Positions 16,956 to 26,178 of a DNA stretch of 64,000 bases are shown here, piece after piece. The number at the start of each line of letters is the position of its first letter. The first letter of the stretch is position 1. A program made the translations under genes and the position numbers. The stretch is from Paractinoplanes tereljensis (GTDB lineage: Bacteria > Actinomycetota > Actinomycetes > Mycobacteriales > Micromonosporaceae): positions 496,001-560,000 of the forward strand of contig NZ_BOMY01000002.1 in NCBI RefSeq assembly GCF_016862435.1. The letters are read 5' to 3'. The notes beneath the pieces were generated by a model. It ran no database searches. It saw only the letters and a list, made by a program, of their open reading frames with translations, and had not been told where the DNA came from.

Positions 16956-17155
16956 TCATCACTCCATCGGAGTCGTCCTTTCGGCCCACGGGCAGCGTCA
17001 TTGGCATTTACGAATCGGTCATGAAGGTGTTGCCGTTGCACGTCCGATGGATTGACCTGCTGCCGATGAGATTTAGCCTGATGGCGGCCTCATTCGAATG
17101 GTGGGTTGGAAAAGCGCCACCGCTGATCCAAGTCCACACGCGAGGGGAGACATTC

Positions 17156-17830
17156 ATGTCTATTCCCGAGTACAGCCCGGTCCCCTCCCCGAAGAAGACA
17201 ATGAGCCGGGGCAAGAAAGCCGGCCTGATCGGCGGCGGCGTCCTCGCCGGCTTGGTCATCATCGGGGTCGCCGCCGGCGGGGGCGACGAGACGCCCGCCG
17301 CACCCGTTGCGGCCGCCACCACGGCGGGGAACGCGAAAAACCAGGAAGCGATCGACAAGCTCCAGGTGTGCATCGACATGACCGCCGGCGCTCGCGCCTA
17401 CGACCCGGCGCTCTGGGACACCGCCGTGTGCGGCGACTACAAAGGCAGCCTCGGCTCCGCCGGTCAGCCGACCACCGAGCCCATCGTCGAAGCCACTACC
17501 GAGGCCGTCGCGGAGCCTACCGCCAAGCCCACCAAAGAGCTGACCGTCTCCCAGCAGAATGCCGTCGACAAGGCAGCCGACTACCTGTCGTACTCCGCTT
17601 TCTCCCGCTCGGGGCTGATAAAACAGCTCAAGTTCGAAGGCTTCTCCACCAAGCAGGCCACGTTCGGCGTGGACGCACAGAAAGCCAACTGGAACGAACA
17701 GGCCGCCAAGAAGGCAGCTGACTACCTGGAGACCAGTTCGTTCTCTCGCTCCGGACTGATCGGGCAGCTCAAGTTCGAAGGCTTCACTGCCACGCAGGCC
17801 AATTACGGCGTCAAGAAGGTCGGGCTGTAG
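17156..17830 (+). CDS. Membrane-anchored protein with two Ltp-family repeats
   Basis: ATG 17156 follows GAGGGGAGA at the right distance and gives 224 residues. A single transmembrane helix lies at about 22-41 (AGLIGGGVLAGLVIIGVAAG) with no lipobox Cys. A Thr/Ala/Pro-rich stalk leads to two C-terminal repeats of about 45 residues. Each contains AADYL....FSRSGLI.QLKFEGF...A..GV, matching the Ltp family (host cell surface-exposed lipoprotein). The phage TP-J34 member blocks DNA injection by other phages, but many chromosomal members have no known role. The preceding 200 bp show nothing recognisable. Confidence 0.82.
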   Translation: MSIPEYSPVPSPKKTMSRGKKAGLIGGGVLAGLVIIGVAAGGGDETPAAPVAAATTAGNAKNQEAIDKLQVCIDMTAGARAYDPALWDTAVCGDYKGSLGSAGQPTTEPIVEATTEAVAEPTAKPTKELTVSQQNAVDKAADYLSYSAFSRSGLIKQLKFEGFSTKQATFGVDAQKANWNEQAAKKAADYLETSSFSRSGLIGQLKFEGFTATQANYGVKKVGL

Positions 17831-17901
17831 CTCCGGAAAGCCGAGGCCGACGCCGCGGGCGGCGGCGATCGCCGGCACGACCGCCGGTGGACTGAACGGT
17901 G

Positions 17902-18582
17902 TCACAGGCCGTTGCGCTCGCTCCAGGACTGAGTTCCGGCCAGATTGACTTCGCCGCCTCGGCAAACAGCCCGGTAAGCCGTCCTCGCCAAGGGCTCGCC
18001 CCAGCGGGAACGCGGGCCGCCGTAGGGGGCTTCGGGGCCGGTGGGTGGGCAGAGGACGCAGATCGCGTCGGTCGCGGTGCCGGTGGCGGGCAGGCCCAGA
18101 TCGCGGATGGCCTGGGTCTTTGCCTCGGTGATGGTGGCTATCGCGTTGACCAGGGCTCCCTCGCTGAGTCGCTGCGGAACCCAGGCGACGACGTTGATGG
18201 TGCCGACGGGTGGCGCGTCTACGGCGCTTCGGCCTTCGGCGGGCGCGTAGGCCTGGATCGGTGCGCCCAGGCCTACCGTCGCCCAGAGCCGCACGCCGGC
18301 GTCGGTCTCGGCGACCACGTCGGCGACATCCACGCCGGTCATCAAGCCCACCCCGCGGCCGGCCAGGTGGAGGCCGGCCGCGATCTCGGACAGGTGGATG
18401 GCCGGGTCGTCCCGGTCGTAGGACATCGGGACGGTGGCGTTGATCAACCAGTGGCACTCCCCCACGCCGCCGCCGAGGGTGGCCGACGAGATCGCCAGCG
18501 CCGGGTCCGGCAGGTGCCAGACCAGCAGCGGGATGTCGTGGCCGCCCTCGCGGCGGCGGGTCAGCGTGGGCTCGGGGAACAC
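17902..18582 (-). CDS. cbiZ: Adenosylcobinamide amidohydrolase
   Basis: Encodes 226 residues from GTG 18582. The CbiZ core is clear: NATVPMSYDRDDP, GLMTGVDV, GTINVVAWVPQRLS, TEAKTQAIRDLG and the glycine-rich TGTATDA. CbiZ cleaves the aminopropanol side chain from adenosylcobinamide, giving adenosylcobyric acid and letting cells remodel scavenged cobamides. The gene starts 9 nt after an MFS gene on the same strand, so the two are likely co-transcribed. No B12 riboswitch or btuFCD genes are visible nearby. Confidence 0.85.
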   Translation of the reverse strand: MFPEPTLTRRREGGHDIPLLVWHLPDPALAISSATLGGGVGECHWLINATVPMSYDRDDPAIHLSEIAAGLHLAGRGVGLMTGVDVADVVAETDAGVRLWATVGLGAPIQAYAPAEGRSAVDAPPVGTINVVAWVPQRLSEGALVNAIATITEAKTQAIRDLGLPATGTATDAICVLCPPTGPEAPYGGPRSRWGEPLARTAYRAVCRGGEVNLAGTQSWSERNGL

Positions 18583-18591
18583 CGAACGACC

Positions 18592-19797
18592 TTAATCCCG
18601 GAGGGCTGCGCGGCTGGGGTGGTTTCGGGTGGCTCTGCTGCCGGATAGGAGAGCGGCCAACGCGGTTGCGGCCAGGAGAGTTCCGGCGGCCAGGAACGCC
18701 GTGGCCGGGCCGGCCAGGTCGGTCAGCAGGCCTGCGGCCGCCGCGCCGGCCGCGCTGCCGGCGTTGGCGGCCACGTTTACCCAGGTGCTGGCCTCGGTGC
18801 GGTGTTCGGGTGGGGTCAGGTCGTCGGCGGCCAGGTAGGCGGCCACGTAGAGCGGGGAGACCGCCACGCCGGCCAGGGCCATCACCACGCCCAGTGTCAG
18901 CAGGCCGGGGGCGGCCGCGGCGGCCAGCAGGCCCGCCCCGAACAGTCCCAGCAGGCCGCCGAAATGCAAGGCCCGGGGCCGGGTGTGGCGGCGACGAGAC
19001 CAGAGCAGGCCGCCGACCACGCTACCGGCGCCCACGCCGGCCTCCAGCGGGCCGGCCGCGCCGGGGTGCCCGGCCTGCTGGGCGGCCACCGCCATCGCGG
19101 TGAAGGCGACGCTGATCCCGGCCCCGGCCACCACCAGGACAGCGAGAACCCGCCACAGCCGGAACGACCGCAGCGGCCCGAGGTCGAAGACCTGGCGGGC
19201 GTCGGACCCGGCGGGAGCGGGCCTACCTCGGGCGGCGGTTGCCGCGGTCATGCCGATGGTGCCGGCTGCGAGGAGGAAGGCGGTCAGCAGCAACGCCCAG
19301 CGGGCGGGAGCTATCGCGATCAGCAAGCCGGTCAGGAGCGGGCCCAGCAGGTACAGGGTCTCCTCGGCGATGGCGTCCAGGGCGTACGCCCGCTCCTTGA
19401 GGGTGGTGCCCTCGGTGAGTGAGCGCCACGCTGAGCGCATGGCCGGGCCCAGCGGTGGGGCCGCCAGGCCGGCGACCGCGACGAAAGGCACCGGCCACGG
19501 CAGGAGTGCGGCGGCGGCCAGGAAGACCGCGCAGGCCAGGGCCAGCAGCGGCAGCAACATGGGGTGGCGGTCGGCGAGGCGGGCCTTGAGCGGCAGGGTG
19601 ACCGAGGTCAGGCCGAAGAGGGCTACGGCCAGGCCGGCGGCTGCGTACGAGCCGGTGGTCTGGCTGACGGTGAACAGGGTGGCCAGCGGGAGGAGACCGT
19701 ACGCCAGTCGGCCGGCCAGCGCGGGCGCGAAGATGCGCAGCGCGAATGGCAGGCGTAGGACGGCACGGTAACTCCCCGCCTCGGCGGGGGTGGGCAT
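18592..19797 (-). CDS. MFS transporter, possibly linked to cobamide salvage
   Basis: Encodes 401 residues from ATG 19797 (GGAG six bases upstream) with about twelve hydrophobic helices. A weak motif A-like loop (KARLADRHPMLL, about residues 71-82) follows the second helix pair. No substrate-specific motif is recognised. Because cbiZ follows within 9 nt, transport of cobinamide or a related corrinoid is a possible role. That would be unusual for MFS, and the link is inference from spacing only. The 84-bp leader contains nothing recognisable. Confidence 0.82.
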   Translation of the reverse strand: MPTPAEAGSYRAVLRLPFALRIFAPALAGRLAYGLLPLATLFTVSQTTGSYAAAGLAVALFGLTSVTLPLKARLADRHPMLLPLLALACAVFLAAAALLPWPVPFVAVAGLAAPPLGPAMRSAWRSLTEGTTLKERAYALDAIAEETLYLLGPLLTGLLIAIAPARWALLLTAFLLAAGTIGMTAATAARGRPAPAGSDARQVFDLGPLRSFRLWRVLAVLVVAGAGISVAFTAMAVAAQQAGHPGAAGPLEAGVGAGSVVGGLLWSRRRHTRPRALHFGGLLGLFGAGLLAAAAAPGLLTLGVVMALAGVAVSPLYVAAYLAADDLTPPEHRTEASTWVNVAANAGSAAGAAAAGLLTDLAGPATAFLAAGTLLAATALAALLSGSRATRNHPSRAALRD

Positions 19798-19881
19798 GGA
19801 AGCTCCAGGAATGTCCAGACCGGTAGGGACGCGAGAAAGGCGAAAACCCTACGGCGGTGTCTGAGACATGCGGGCAGCCTA

Positions 19882-20421
19882 CTACGACCACTCCGGGGCC
19901 AGCACCGCCCAGATCTCGGTGTCGTGCCGGACGCCCTTCCACGGGTAGCTCTCGCGCAGCGTCGCTTCCAACTTGAGCCCGGCCCGGCGGGCGACGTTCG
20001 AGCTGGCCTTGTTGTCAGGGCGGCAGTGCCACTCGATGCGGTGCAGGCCGCGCACCCGGAAGGCCCAGTCGATCAGCAGCCGGACGGCGGCGGTGATCAG
20101 GCCGCGGCCGGTGCCGGCCGGCTCGAGCCAGCAACCCACCTCGGCGATGCCGCTGTCGACGTCGAAGGTGACGAACATGGTGCCGCCGACCAGGGTGCCG
20201 TCCAGCCAGATGCCGTAGATGCGGCCCTTGTCGGCAGCCTGTTTGTCGGCGTAGCGCTGCAGGGTGGCGCGGGCCGACTCCAGGTCGGTGCTGATCGACG
20301 CCCACGGGATCCACGGGTCGACCGTGTCGCGGGCGCGGTCCATGTGGGCCAGGAACTCTTCTGCCTGCCAGGGCTCGAGCGGTCGCAGCATGGCGCCGCC
20401 CCCGAGATCGACGCTGTACAC
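19882..20421 (-). CDS. GNAT acetyltransferase, RimJ/RimL-like
   Basis: Encodes 179 residues from GTG 20421. The order of motifs fits RimL-type ribosomal-protein or small-molecule N-acetyltransferases: LRPLEPWQAEEF opening, GGTMFVTFD beta-bulge region, the acetyl-CoA site EPAGTGRGLITAAVRLLIDWAF, then RIEWHCRPDNKASSNVARRAGL and a final EATLRES. The substrate cannot be inferred. It is an independent gene, divergent from the secreted protein at 20.5 kb. Confidence 0.88.
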   Translation of the reverse strand: MYSVDLGGGAMLRPLEPWQAEEFLAHMDRARDTVDPWIPWASISTDLESARATLQRYADKQAADKGRIYGIWLDGTLVGGTMFVTFDVDSGIAEVGCWLEPAGTGRGLITAAVRLLIDWAFRVRGLHRIEWHCRPDNKASSNVARRAGLKLEATLRESYPWKGVRHDTEIWAVLAPEWS

Positions 20422-20533
20422 GCGGGAAGCCTACGTCTGCTGTCCAGGCATATTTCGCCGAAACGCTACCCACTGACAAGAAGGTTATTCATAGATTTAC
20501 CTGGATCGATCGAGCCGAAACGTGGGAGCAGGC

Positions 20534-21553
20534 ATGAGCATCAGGGTTATGGCGGCGGTAGCGGGGCTGGCGACAGCGCTGGTGGCGGCGCCCGCGCACG
20601 CGGCGCCGTCGCGGGCCGAGGTGGCGCTGCGGTGGGCGCCGATCCACTACCAGGACGTGGACGTCACCGGCAGCCACGCGCTGGCCGGCAAGTCGGACTT
20701 CATCACCCGGTACGACTACGACAACAACCTGGTCGGGACCGACAACTGGGACCACGCCGGGCAGAGCACCGCGGCGGCCGCGTATTACGCGGTGACCGAG
20801 ACCAGCAGCCACTGGTTCATCACCTACTTCTTCTACCACCCGCGGGACTGGGTCGATCACCCGTTCTTCGAGACCGAGCACGAGAACGACGGCGAGGGTC
20901 TCACCGAGATCATCGAAAAAGACGGTTCCGAGTACGGCGTACTGCGCGCGGCCGTCTCCGTGGCGCACAGCGACTTCTTCTCGTACACCCCGGCCGGCAG
21001 CACCTGGACCAACGGCAAGGAGACGATCGACGGGACGCTGCAGCTCAAGGCGTCCACCCACGACTCCTTCCAGCACCCGGTGACCGCGCAGGAGGCGAAG
21101 GGGCACGGCTTCAAGGCGTGGCCGCAGTACGACATCGTCGGCGACGGCCTCGTCTACTACCCGTCGCTGACCGCCTCGGAGTCGCCGAGCAGCGCCGACG
21201 ACCGGGACGTGCAGTACCAGCTGATCGACATCTTCGCCGACGGCGGCATGTGGGCGCAGCGCACCAACGCCAACCTGTTCGCGGCGCTCGGCACGTTCAA
21301 GGGCGACACCTCGGGCGACTGCGGGGTGGGCACCTACTCCTGCGGCACCAACTCGGCGAACGCGCCGTGGGGCTGGGACGACGGCAACGACGTGCCGGCT
21401 CGCGGGGAGATCGCGACGGATCCGGCGAAGCTGTCGGCCGAGTACTTCACGGTGCCGGGGACGCTGTCCCGGACGTACACCTACAACCCGTACAACAACG
21501 CCGCGGCCGCCCTCAAGCAGGCGGCCGCGACGCTGCCGCGCACGGTGGATTAG
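20534..21553 (+). CDS. Secreted protein, unknown function
   Basis: ATG 20534 follows GGGAG by six bases and gives 339 residues; a GTG at 20522 is less likely. A signal peptide ends near PAHAAPS (cleavage around residue 23). The mature protein is rich in aromatic and acidic residues, with conserved-looking blocks WAPIHYQDVD, WFITYFFYHPRDW and EHENDGEG. Clustered His, Asp and Glu suggest a metal-dependent hydrolase or binding protein. I cannot place it in a family. The only two Cys (DCGVGTYSC) are close enough for a disulphide. The 3' end overlaps the convergent sulfatase gene by 4 bp. Confidence 0.7.
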   Translation: MSIRVMAAVAGLATALVAAPAHAAPSRAEVALRWAPIHYQDVDVTGSHALAGKSDFITRYDYDNNLVGTDNWDHAGQSTAAAAYYAVTETSSHWFITYFFYHPRDWVDHPFFETEHENDGEGLTEIIEKDGSEYGVLRAAVSVAHSDFFSYTPAGSTWTNGKETIDGTLQLKASTHDSFQHPVTAQEAKGHGFKAWPQYDIVGDGLVYYPSLTASESPSSADDRDVQYQLIDIFADGGMWAQRTNANLFAALGTFKGDTSGDCGVGTYSCGTNSANAPWGWDDGNDVPARGEIATDPAKLSAEYFTVPGTLSRTYTYNPYNNAAAALKQAAATLPRTVD

Positions 21554-23208
21554 TGCGGCGACCCTAGCGGGCTGAAGGCCGTCAGGAAGCGGTCGCGGAA
21601 CTCGTTCATGGGCCACACCGGCGCCGTCGGCGCCGGTGTGAGCCCGGTCGTCCAACCCCAACTCGCGATGCGATCCAAGACCTTCGGATCTTTGGCCACG
21701 ATCGAGATGGGTACGTCCTTGCTGGCGTTCTGTCCCACCACGATCGAGGCCGGCTGGTGGTCGCCGAGGAACACCATCACCAGGTTGTCGTCACCGTACT
21801 GCTCGACGTAAGAGGTCAGGGAGTCGATCGAGTAGGCGATGGACGACGCGTACGCCTGCCGGATTCTGTGGTTGTTCTTCCAGACCGTGCCGGCACTGTC
21901 GGCCGCGGCGATCATCGGTCCGTAGACCGACCCGTCCCCGATTTGTTCCCACGGCAGCATCGTCGGCATCGGCGCCCACGGCGTGTGGCTGGAGGTCAGG
22001 GTGATCTCGGCGAGCAGCGGGCCGCGGTCCTTCTTCGCGTACTCGAGCTGCTGGAACTGCTTCATCACGAACTGGTCGGGCATCGTCGACCAGCTCAGCA
22101 TCGGCCCGTGATAGTCCAGCGTGTGCGAGTCGTACACCTGGTCGTAGCCGTAGAACTGGCCCTCCGGCCACGCGAACGTGACGCCGGGCTCGACCCCGAC
22201 GGTGCGGAAGCCGGCCCGCTTGAACGCCCGGGTCAGGGTCAGCCGGTCGGTGTTGACCAGGCTGCGGTACCGCTGCTGGTTGTCGATCCACAGGCCGGAC
22301 AGGAACGTCGAGTGGGCCAGCCAGCTGCCGCCGCCCGAGGTCGACGAGGTCAGGAAGCCGGTCCGGGACGCGAACCCCTTGGCGGTCAGCTTGGCGTCGT
22401 CGGCCTTGAGCCGGGCCAGCACCGCCGAGTTGAACTCGGGGTCCTCGACCGCGTCCCGGCCGTAGCTCTCCACGAAGCTGACGATCACGTCCTTGCCGCG
22501 CAGCGCGGTGAGCAGCTGGTCGTCCGGCAGGTTGCGGAAAGCGTCGACCTTGACCTCCTGCTCGAAGGCCTTCCGGTCGGCGATGTCCTGCGGCACCTTG
22601 AGTGCGGTGTCGCGGGCCAGGTCGGCGGCCGCCTGCGAGGCCACCGGGATGCCGCCGACGATCTGCACGCCGAGTACGGCCAGCACGATCCAGGCGCTCG
22701 CGAAGGCGAAGGTGGCGTGCCGGGTGGGTCGGGCGTGCGCGGCGAGCAGCCGGGAGAGCCGCCGCACCGCCAGCGTGGTGAAGGTGAGCAGGGCGAGGGC
22801 GAGCAGGACGGCCGCAGCGGCCACCCCGAACGCACCGAGCTTGCCCATCGAGTCCTGGAGGAAGTGGTAGCCGTCGGTGAACAGCACCCAGTCGAGAACC
22901 GGGTCGAACTCCCGGGCCAGCACCGCGAAGAAGCCCATGTCGATGATCTTCACGACGGTGAGCAGACCGAGCGTGAGACCGACCAGGGTGGCGCCGGCGC
23001 GGCGGGCGCGCTCCGGCAGGACGAGCAGCACGGCGATCACGACGATCGCCTCGATAGGGATGCGGACCAGGGCGTTCAGCCAAAAATTACCGGGTGGGAG
23101 CCGCGTGATCTGGTCGGGCATGACGAGCTCGAGAAAGACCAGGAGAGCGGCGAGTGCAGTGACCACGGCGCCGCCGACACGGCGCAGATGGTGCTTGTTC
23201 TGGGACAA
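21550..23208 (-). CDS. Membrane-bound sulfatase / phosphoglycerol-transferase-like protein
   Basis: Encodes 552 residues from TTG 23208, preceded by AAGGAA; no nearby ATG fits. Four or five N-terminal helices extend to about residue 190. An extracytoplasmic alkaline-phosphatase-superfamily domain follows: DVIVSFVESYGRDA at the start, STSGGGSWLAHSTFLSG where the catalytic Ser/Thr is expected, LAEITLTSSHTPW and VMVFLGDHQPA, the C-terminal metal-binding DH. The layout resembles LtaS/OpgB-like enzymes that move phosphoglycerol or similar groups onto envelope glycans. The exact reaction is unknown. Confidence 0.85.
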   Translation of the reverse strand: MSQNKHHLRRVGGAVVTALAALLVFLELVMPDQITRLPPGNFWLNALVRIPIEAIVVIAVLLVLPERARRAGATLVGLTLGLLTVVKIIDMGFFAVLAREFDPVLDWVLFTDGYHFLQDSMGKLGAFGVAAAAVLLALALLTFTTLAVRRLSRLLAAHARPTRHATFAFASAWIVLAVLGVQIVGGIPVASQAAADLARDTALKVPQDIADRKAFEQEVKVDAFRNLPDDQLLTALRGKDVIVSFVESYGRDAVEDPEFNSAVLARLKADDAKLTAKGFASRTGFLTSSTSGGGSWLAHSTFLSGLWIDNQQRYRSLVNTDRLTLTRAFKRAGFRTVGVEPGVTFAWPEGQFYGYDQVYDSHTLDYHGPMLSWSTMPDQFVMKQFQQLEYAKKDRGPLLAEITLTSSHTPWAPMPTMLPWEQIGDGSVYGPMIAAADSAGTVWKNNHRIRQAYASSIAYSIDSLTSYVEQYGDDNLVMVFLGDHQPASIVVGQNASKDVPISIVAKDPKVLDRIASWGWTTGLTPAPTAPVWPMNEFRDRFLTAFSPLGSPH

Positions 23209-23270
23209 CTCGGGTTCCTTACCGCCGATTACTACCTGCTACTAGTAAACGGCAGCGGCCGGGGCTCGGT

Positions 23271-25463
23271 TCAAGCCACGGTGACCGCAAGCATCTCCAG
23301 GATCCGTTCCTGCTCGGCCGGCCGGCCGAACAGGTAGCCCTGGCCGTGGTCGATACCGATCTTGCGCAGCGTGTCCCACTGCGCATCGGTCTCGATGCCC
23401 TCGGCGACGGTCTTCATCTTCAGCGCCTGGCCGAGGCCGGCCACCGCGTCCACCAGGGCCACGTCGTCCTCGTCGATGTGCACCTCGTCGACGAACGTCT
23501 TGTCGATCTTGATGACGTCGACCGGGAGCTGCTTGAGGTAGCTCAGCGACGAGTACCCGGTGCCGAAGTCGTCGATGGCCAGCCGGACGCCGAGGCCGCG
23601 CAGTGCGTACAGGGTCTCCTTGGCCGTCTCGATGTCGGCCATCAGCATCGACTCGGTGATCTCCAGGGTCAGCGAGGCGGCGTCGAGACCGGCGTCGGCC
23701 AGGGCTTCCGCCACGTCCTCGACCAGTCCGGCGTACTGGAACTGGCGGGCCGAGAGGTTGACGTTCACATGCAGGCCGGCCGCGGCCGGCGATTCCGCCC
23801 GCCACCGGGCCAGCTGCGCGCAGGCCTGCCGCAGGACCCACCGGCCGAGCGGAACGATCAGGCCGTTCGCCTCGGCGCTGGCGATGAAGTGGTACGGGCC
23901 GAGCAGTCCATCGCGGGGGTGCTGCCAACGCACCAGCGCCTCGACGGCGATCAGCTGCTGGGTGGTCATGTCCACGACCGGCTGGTAGAGCACCCGGAAC
24001 TCGTCGTGCTCCAGCGCGTGCTCGATGTCGGCCCGCTGCTGCGCCTCCTCCAGCACCGAGAGGGTCATCGTCGGGTCGAAGATCGCGTAGCCGTTCCGGC
24101 CGGCCCGTTTGGCCGCGTACATGGCCAGGTCGGCGTTGCCGAGCAGCTGCTCGGCGCCGATCTCGCCGCCGGTGGAGACGGCCAGCCCGATGCTCAGCGA
24201 GCAGCTGATGTCCCGGCTGGCCAGCCGGATCGGCTCGCGGGCGATGGCCAGCAGCCGCTCGGCCAGGCCGGAGGCGTCGGTCGGGTCGAGGTCGCGCAGC
24301 AGGATGGCGAACTCGTCGCCACCCAGCCGGGCCAGCATGTCGGCCGGCCGGACCACCGAGCGCAGCCGCTCGGCGATGGTGCTCAGCAGCTCGTCGCCGG
24401 CGCTGTGCCCGAGGTTGTCGTTGACCAGCTTGAAGTCGTCCAGGTCGAGCAGCAGCACGGTGACCGGCTCGGGACCGCCGGACTCGACCGCCTCCTCGAG
24501 CGTCTGCCGGAACTTGGCCCGGTTCGGCATGCCGGTCAGCGAGTCGGTGAACGCCTGCCGGTGCAGCTGCATCTCCAGCTCGCGGCGGGCGCTGATGTCG
24601 CGCAGGCTGACCACGATGGCCTGCAGCTCGGGGCTGTTGATCCAGTTGGTGCCCATCACGTCGACGTAGACCCACTCGCCGGCCGTGTTGTGCAGCCGGC
24701 TCTCCACCCGCAGGCTCTGCCCGATCGGCAGGGCCAGCATCCGGTTCATGAAGTCGTTCAGCTCGCCCAGGCGATCGGCGTGCATGACCCGGGTGAGCTG
24801 GGATCCTCGCAAATCGTCCGCGCGGAGTCCGAGCAGCTGCTCAATCGACGCGCTCACGTATTTGACGGTGCTGTCCCGGCCGACCGCGAGGACGGTGTCA
24901 GCGGAGGCTTCGAGCAGGGTCTCGGCGCGCTGCTCGGCGAGCCGGCGGCGGCCGTCGAGGCGGCGCCGGCTCTGCGAGTTGATCGCGGTCAGGGCGGTGA
25001 CACAGCCGTACATCGCGACCACGACGAAGGTCAGGGCGACCCCGGTGTGCGCCTTGACCGGCAGTAGGACCAGGTAGCCGAGACCCGAGGCCGCGCCGAA
25101 CAGCACCACGGTCCGGGGTGCCCAGAGAGCGGCGGCCGACATCAGCAGCAGGACGGCGGCCGGCAGATAGAGGAAGGCGCCACCCGGGTCAGCGAAGCCG
25201 AACAGCAGCAGCACCGGCAACTCGGCGAACCACCACAGCAGCAACTGCCGGCGGAATCCGTCCCGGCGCACCAGCCGGTTCCAGGGCAGGCGGATCAGGA
25301 CCGCCTGAGCCGCGACGGCCAGCAGAACCGGGATGAGCCACCATCGGCTCGCCCCCGACCAGCTCATCGCGATGCGCATGGCGCCGATCGCGGTGACGAC
25401 GGCCGCGATAACGGCGCCGATCCGGATCTGACGGGCCCAGTAGTCCGCGGTGTGATCATCCAT
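23271..25463 (-). CDS. Membrane PAS-GGDEF-EAL protein for cyclic di-GMP turnover
   Basis: From ATG 25463 it encodes 730 residues; GTG 25478 (with GGAG upstream) is a close alternative. Six hydrophobic helices occupy the first 165 residues. A PAS domain follows (ETLLEASADTVLAVGRD...), then GGDEF with intact LGGDEF and KLVNDNLGHSAGD, then EAL with intact AVEALVRW, NVNLSARQ, LEITES, DDFGTGYSSLSYL and VIKIDKTFV. Both synthase and phosphodiesterase sites look competent. It diverges from tetR across a palindromic operator. A cyclic di-GMP riboswitch-like leader lies about 8 kb away. Confidence 0.93.
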   Translation of the reverse strand: MDDHTADYWARQIRIGAVIAAVVTAIGAMRIAMSWSGASRWWLIPVLLAVAAQAVLIRLPWNRLVRRDGFRRQLLLWWFAELPVLLLFGFADPGGAFLYLPAAVLLLMSAAALWAPRTVVLFGAASGLGYLVLLPVKAHTGVALTFVVVAMYGCVTALTAINSQSRRRLDGRRRLAEQRAETLLEASADTVLAVGRDSTVKYVSASIEQLLGLRADDLRGSQLTRVMHADRLGELNDFMNRMLALPIGQSLRVESRLHNTAGEWVYVDVMGTNWINSPELQAIVVSLRDISARRELEMQLHRQAFTDSLTGMPNRAKFRQTLEEAVESGGPEPVTVLLLDLDDFKLVNDNLGHSAGDELLSTIAERLRSVVRPADMLARLGGDEFAILLRDLDPTDASGLAERLLAIAREPIRLASRDISCSLSIGLAVSTGGEIGAEQLLGNADLAMYAAKRAGRNGYAIFDPTMTLSVLEEAQQRADIEHALEHDEFRVLYQPVVDMTTQQLIAVEALVRWQHPRDGLLGPYHFIASAEANGLIVPLGRWVLRQACAQLARWRAESPAAAGLHVNVNLSARQFQYAGLVEDVAEALADAGLDAASLTLEITESMLMADIETAKETLYALRGLGVRLAIDDFGTGYSSLSYLKQLPVDVIKIDKTFVDEVHIDEDDVALVDAVAGLGQALKMKTVAEGIETDAQWDTLRKIGIDHGQGYLFGRPAEQERILEMLAVTVA

Positions 25464-25539
25464 CGGGGTTCGCCGCACGAGCGCTCCATCGGCCTCCACC
25501 CCGACGACCTGAGGGAACACCCATGACAAATGTCAGTGG

Positions 25540-25559
25540 CTGAGTGAGTGCTCGCTCAG
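25540..25559. promoter_or_regulatory. TetR-type palindromic operator
   Basis: Arms CTGAGTGAG and CTCGCTCAG surround a 2-bp centre; 8 of 9 positions pair. The shape is that of TetR-family operators, which often contain TGAGTGAG-like halves. It lies 15 bp before the preferred tetR start and between the divergent GGDEF/EAL gene and the tetR-ABC operon. A GTG inside it (25544) is therefore unlikely to be the true tetR start. Confidence 0.75.
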
Positions 25560-25573
25560 TAGAGTTCGGTCAC

Positions 25574-26176
25574 GTGGAGAACAGGCGTAGAAGAGTTCCG
25601 GCCCTGGCGCCGGAGGAACGCCGCGCGGCCCTGATCGCAGCGACCATCCCGCTCCTGCACGAGCACGGTCTCGAGGTCAGCACCCGGCAGATCGCCGCGG
25701 CCGCGGGCGTCGCCGAGGGCACCATCTTCGGCGTCTTCGAAAGCAAGAACTCGCTTGTCGTGTGCTCGGTGATCAAGGCGCTGGACCCGCAGGTGACGCT
25801 GGACGGGCTGGCACTGATCGACCGGGCGCTGCCGCTGCGCGAGCGGATGGCCGAGGCGGCCGAGTTGATTCATGCCCGGATGGCGGAGAACGCCGCGCTG
25901 ATGAGCGCCGCGCGCAAGCTGATTCTGGCCGGGCCGGACGACCCGGAGACCGGCAAGCGGATGGCGTCCAGCCGGGAACGGCTCAAGGACGCGCTGGTCG
26001 AGGTCATCGCGCCGGACGCGGCGCGGCTGCGCCATTCGCCCGAGGCGGTGGCCACGATGCTGCTGCTCTTCTGCGGTGCCAATACGTACGGGCCGTTCGG
26101 CGACCCGGACACCTTCCGCGGGGCCGATCTGGCCTCGCTCCTACTAGACGGTTTTCTCAAGCGGGGGGCTCAGTAG
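25574..26176 (+). CDS. TetR-family repressor of the adjacent ABC exporter
   Basis: GTG 25574 gives 200 residues (VENRRRRVPALAPEERR start). The HTH (STRQIAAAAGVAEGTIFGVFESKNSLV) is typical, with Phe replacing the usual Tyr in the YYHF position. The C-terminal ligand domain is variable. A 20-bp palindrome directly upstream is the expected operator. The first exporter gene begins 3 nt after its stop, so the three genes form one operon, most simply derepressed by a substrate of the exporter. Confidence 0.9.
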   Translation: MENRRRRVPALAPEERRAALIAATIPLLHEHGLEVSTRQIAAAAGVAEGTIFGVFESKNSLVVCSVIKALDPQVTLDGLALIDRALPLRERMAEAAELIHARMAENAALMSAARKLILAGPDDPETGKRMASSRERLKDALVEVIAPDAARLRHSPEAVATMLLLFCGANTYGPFGDPDTFRGADLASLLLDGFLKRGAQ

Positions 26177-26178
26177 AC

